This document shows positions 6,263-8,494 of a DNA stretch of 8,494 nt, one piece after another (within the stretch, counting starts at the first letter, position 1; every line of letters starts with the position of its first letter). The position numbers were made by a program, and so were the translations under genes. This DNA comes from Actinomycetota bacterium (GTDB lineage: Bacteria > Actinomycetota > Geothermincolia > Fen-727 > Anoxymicrobiaceae), in assembly GCA_016649525.1 (NCBI GenBank), contig JAENXM010000065.1, forward strand, positions 1 through 8,494. The letters run 5' to 3'. The notes beneath the pieces were generated by a model that saw nothing but the letters and a program-made list of their open reading frames with translations, was not told the origin of the DNA and ran no database searches.

Positions 6263-7621
6263 CCGGGAACAGTGGTGCTCGGGGCCCAGTGGGGAGATGA
6301 GGGGAAGGGAAAGATAACGGACCTCCTGGCGGACAGGATGGACTTCGTCGTCCGATACTCCGGGGGCAACAACGCAGGACACACCATCGTCTGCGGCGAC
6401 GACGAGTTCAAGCTTCACCTGATCCCTTCCGGAATCCTGTACCCTCACATCACGACCGTGATAGGCAACGGCGTCGTCGTGAACCCCAAGGTGCTCCTCG
6501 AGGAGATGGACAACCTTCACAGGCGGGGCATCTCGACCGGGAAGCTCCGGATAAGCTGTAACGCGCACCTGGTTATGCCCTACCACCTCGCACTGGACCG
6601 GCTCGGCGAAGTAAGCCTCGGCAAGTCCAAGCTGGGGACGACACATCGCGGCATCGGCCCGGCCTACTCGGACAAAGCGGAGCGGATGGGCCTGCGTTTG
6701 CAGGACCTGCTCGACGAGAAGATATTCCGGACGAAGCTCGAGAGCGCGCTCGAGCGGAAGAACGCTATCCTGTCCAAGGCTTTCGGCCAGGAGCCCTTTG
6801 ACGCGGATGAGATCGTCAAAGAGTACATGGGTTATGCGGAGCGGCTGGCGCCCCACATCGACGACACCTCACTTTTGTTGGAGCGCGCGCTCGAGGAGGG
6901 GAAGAAGGTCCTTTTTGAGGGCGCGCAGGGTACGTTCCTGGACCTTGATCACGGGACGTATCCTTTCGTGACCTCCTCCTCGCCAACGATAGGCGGCGTG
7001 TTCACCGGCACAGGGGTGGGGCCGCACCACGTCGAGAAGATAATCGGTGTGGCGAAGGCTTACGTGACCCGTGTCGGTTACGGGCCCTTCCCGACCGAGC
7101 AGGAGAACGAAGTCGGCGAGACGATGGGAGAGAGGGGCGCAGAGTTCGGGACCACAACCGGCAGGAAGAGAAGGTGCGGCTGGTTGGACGTGGTCCTTCT
7201 CAGGTACGCGGCGCGGGTCAACGGGCTGACATGCATAGCGCTCACGAAGCTCGACGTCCTTTCCACGTTCGAACGGATCAAGATCTGTGTCGGGTATTCG
7301 TACCAGGGAAAGGTCTATCATGACTTTCCGCCGCACCAGACCATCTTCCACAAGTGCCTGCCCGAGTACCTGGAGATACCCGGGTGGGGCGAGGAGATCT
7401 CCGATGTCAGGAAGAGGGAAGATCTTCCGGCTGCCGCGCTCAAGTACATAGAGTTCGTGGAGCAGTCCGCCGGCGTTCCGGTCGATGTTGTATCCGTCGG
7501 TCCGAAGAGGACCCAGACGGTCCTGATGAAGGAGGGCATAGAGCCCCCGAAGCTGGAGGAGGGGCATTATCTTTACCTCGATGAGTTCGACCCGCCTGGC
7601 CAGGAGGGGGACACCGGATAA
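6260..7621 (+). CDS. purA: Adenylosuccinate synthetase
   Basis: Cytosolic enzyme joining IMP and aspartate with GTP hydrolysis to make adenylosuccinate, the first committed step to AMP. The 453 residues carry every family motif. The P-loop GAQWGDEGKGK (8-18) has catalytic D13, and RYSGGNNAGH (32-41) has H41, the same numbers as in E. coli. Also present are the IMP-site GTTHRGIGPAY (126-136), EGAQG (220-224), aspartate-loop region TTTGRKRRCGWLD (298-310), guanine-binding TKLD (329-332) and SVGP (412-415). The protein is about 20-25 residues longer than usual (about 430), the excess being an acidic tail after VLMKEG (420-425). TTG is the only start consistent with the first motif and the upstream stop. 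The gene lies 93 bases after the FAD dehydrogenase and 33 before purD, forming a purine pair that may read through from the chaperone operon. Confidence 0.97.
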   Translation: MPGTVVLGAQWGDEGKGKITDLLADRMDFVVRYSGGNNAGHTIVCGDDEFKLHLIPSGILYPHITTVIGNGVVVNPKVLLEEMDNLHRRGISTGKLRISCNAHLVMPYHLALDRLGEVSLGKSKLGTTHRGIGPAYSDKAERMGLRLQDLLDEKIFRTKLESALERKNAILSKAFGQEPFDADEIVKEYMGYAERLAPHIDDTSLLLERALEEGKKVLFEGAQGTFLDLDHGTYPFVTSSSPTIGGVFTGTGVGPHHVEKIIGVAKAYVTRVGYGPFPTEQENEVGETMGERGAEFGTTTGRKRRCGWLDVVLLRYAARVNGLTCIALTKLDVLSTFERIKICVGYSYQGKVYHDFPPHQTIFHKCLPEYLEIPGWGEEISDVRKREDLPAAALKYIEFVEQSAGVPVDVVSVGPKRTQTVLMKEGIEPPKLEEGHYLYLDEFDPPGQEGDTG

Positions 7622-7654
7622 GCGGTGCCCCACGGGGTGCTGGAGAAAGCGCCG

Positions 7655-8494
7655 ATGAAGGTAATGGTAGTCGGAGGCGGCGGCCGGGAGCACGCGCTCG
7701 CCTGGAAGATCGCGCAGAGCCCCATGGTCGGAAGCGTTCTCTGCGTTCCGGGCAACGCGGGTATGGCGGAGATCGGCGAGTGCGTCCCCGCCGACGTGGA
7801 AGACACCGCGGCGCTCGCCGAGATCGCGACCCGGCGAGGGGTCGACCTGACCGTCGTGGGACCCGAGGCGCCGCTCGTGGCGGGGATAGTAGACCACTTC
7901 CAGGAGAGGAAGCTCAAGGTATTCGGGCCGGGCGGCAGCGCTGCGAGGATCGAGGGGAGCAAGCACTTCGCGAAGAGCTTGATGGAGAAACACGGCATCC
8001 CGAACGGGCGGGCCCGTTTATTCGAGGATTTCGAAGAGGCGAAAGCTTACGTAGAGAGCCTCGACCCCCCGCTAGTAGTAAAAGCCGACGGCCTGGCGGC
8101 TGGCAAAGGCGTGATCATCGCGTTGGACACCGGTACCGCCGTGAAGGCCCTCTCCGACTGTTTGGTCGACAGGGTTTTCGGTGACTCGGGGAACAGGGTG
8201 CTGGTCGAGGAGTACATGGAGGGACCCGAGGTCTCGATACTATCGCTCTCCGATGGGACGGCGACCGCTCACATGGTACCCAGCCAGGACCACAAGAGGG
8301 CTCTCGACGGCGACCGGGGTCCCAACACCGGCGGGATGGGCGCATATTCACCGGTGCCGCTGTTGGATGGCGCCACAGAGTCAGAGATACACGAGAAAGT
8401 GATGGACGCGACGGTCCGGGCGATGGCGGAGGAGGGTGTCCCTTACCGGGGCGTACTGTACGGGGGGCTCATGCTGACCGACGGAGGACCCAGG
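7655..8494 (+). CDS. purD: Phosphoribosylamine-glycine ligase (GARS), 3' end outside window
   Basis: ATP-dependent ligase making glycinamide ribonucleotide from phosphoribosylamine and glycine, the second step of de novo purine synthesis. The frame is open for 280 codons up to the last base, so about a third of a normal protein of roughly 420-430 residues is missing. It shows VVGGGGREHALAWKI (5-19), VGPEAPLVAG (68-77), FGPGGSAARIEGSKHFAK (90-107), then the ATP-grasp domain with VVKADGLAAGKGV (141-153), VEEYMEGPEVS (184-194) and SQDHKRALDGDRGPNTGGMGAYSP (210-232), read as SQDHKRA plus GPNTGGMGAYSP. ATG 7655 is chosen because GGAG (7642-7645) lies nine bases upstream and the Rossmann strand starts at once. 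In-frame GTG codons at 7625 and 7637 are weaker alternatives. It follows purA by 33 bases in the same frame, presumably one transcript. Confidence 0.95.
   Translation, partial: MKVMVVGGGGREHALAWKIAQSPMVGSVLCVPGNAGMAEIGECVPADVEDTAALAEIATRRGVDLTVVGPEAPLVAGIVDHFQERKLKVFGPGGSAARIEGSKHFAKSLMEKHGIPNGRARLFEDFEEAKAYVESLDPPLVVKADGLAAGKGVIIALDTGTAVKALSDCLVDRVFGDSGNRVLVEEYMEGPEVSILSLSDGTATAHMVPSQDHKRALDGDRGPNTGGMGAYSPVPLLDGATESEIHEKVMDATVRAMAEEGVPYRGVLYGGLMLTDGGPR

Noticed and set aside
6113..6856. 247-codon minus-strand frame over the start of purA
   Set aside because: Antisense shadow of purA and the flavoprotein 3' end; no family features.
6869..7993. 374-codon open frame on the minus strand across purA and purD
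   Set aside because: It lies antisense to two certain genes and its product has no recognisable motif. Long antisense frames are expected from the GC-rich third positions here.

Overview
The window is a stretch of bacterial chromosome with every gene on the + strand. It holds a complete DnaK chaperone operon, an FAD-dependent dehydrogenase gene, and the start of a purine biosynthesis pair. Three features point to an actinobacterial or actinobacteria-related, deep-branching lineage. The core order is dnaK-grpE-dnaJ-hspR. The repressor gene is an hspR-type MerR gene, and a matching HAIR operator lies over the dnaK promoter. DnaK is also the short, monoderm-type form, missing about 24 residues in the ATPase domain relative to E. 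coli DnaK. Coding DNA is GC-rich but uses AGG for arginine and ATA for isoleucine freely, so a high-GC Streptomyces-like genome is unlikely. The exact taxon cannot be read from the window.

Layout: 1-110 holds the dnaK promoter, the HAIR operator and a 5' leader. dnaK (111-1955) is followed by a small heat shock protein gene, hsp20 (2026-2490), which is not part of the classical actinobacterial operon. Then come grpE (2586-3179), dnaJ with a TTG start (3226-4353), hspR (4375-4776), a COG2509-type FAD dehydrogenase gene starting 4 bases after the hspR stop (4781-6166), purA with a TTG start (6260-7621), and purD, which runs off the right edge (7655-8494).

How they work together: DnaK, DnaJ and GrpE form the ATP-driven refolding machine, and Hsp20 holds unfolding proteins for it. 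HspR should repress the whole operon, including its own gene, through the single HAIR site; in known systems DnaK acts as its corepressor. No convincing terminator is visible anywhere, so the FAD dehydrogenase gene, and possibly the purine genes, may receive heat-shock transcription. purA also has its own extended -10 candidate.

The most interesting non-coding signal is the 95-base hsp20-grpE gap. It carries a strong hairpin, followed by one arm that can pair either with the grpE Shine-Dalgarno sequence or with an adjacent near-duplicate of it. This looks like a switch or RNA thermometer candidate. Otherwise the window is mostly well-understood housekeeping DNA, and I saw no mobile element, CRISPR array, tRNA or rRNA.
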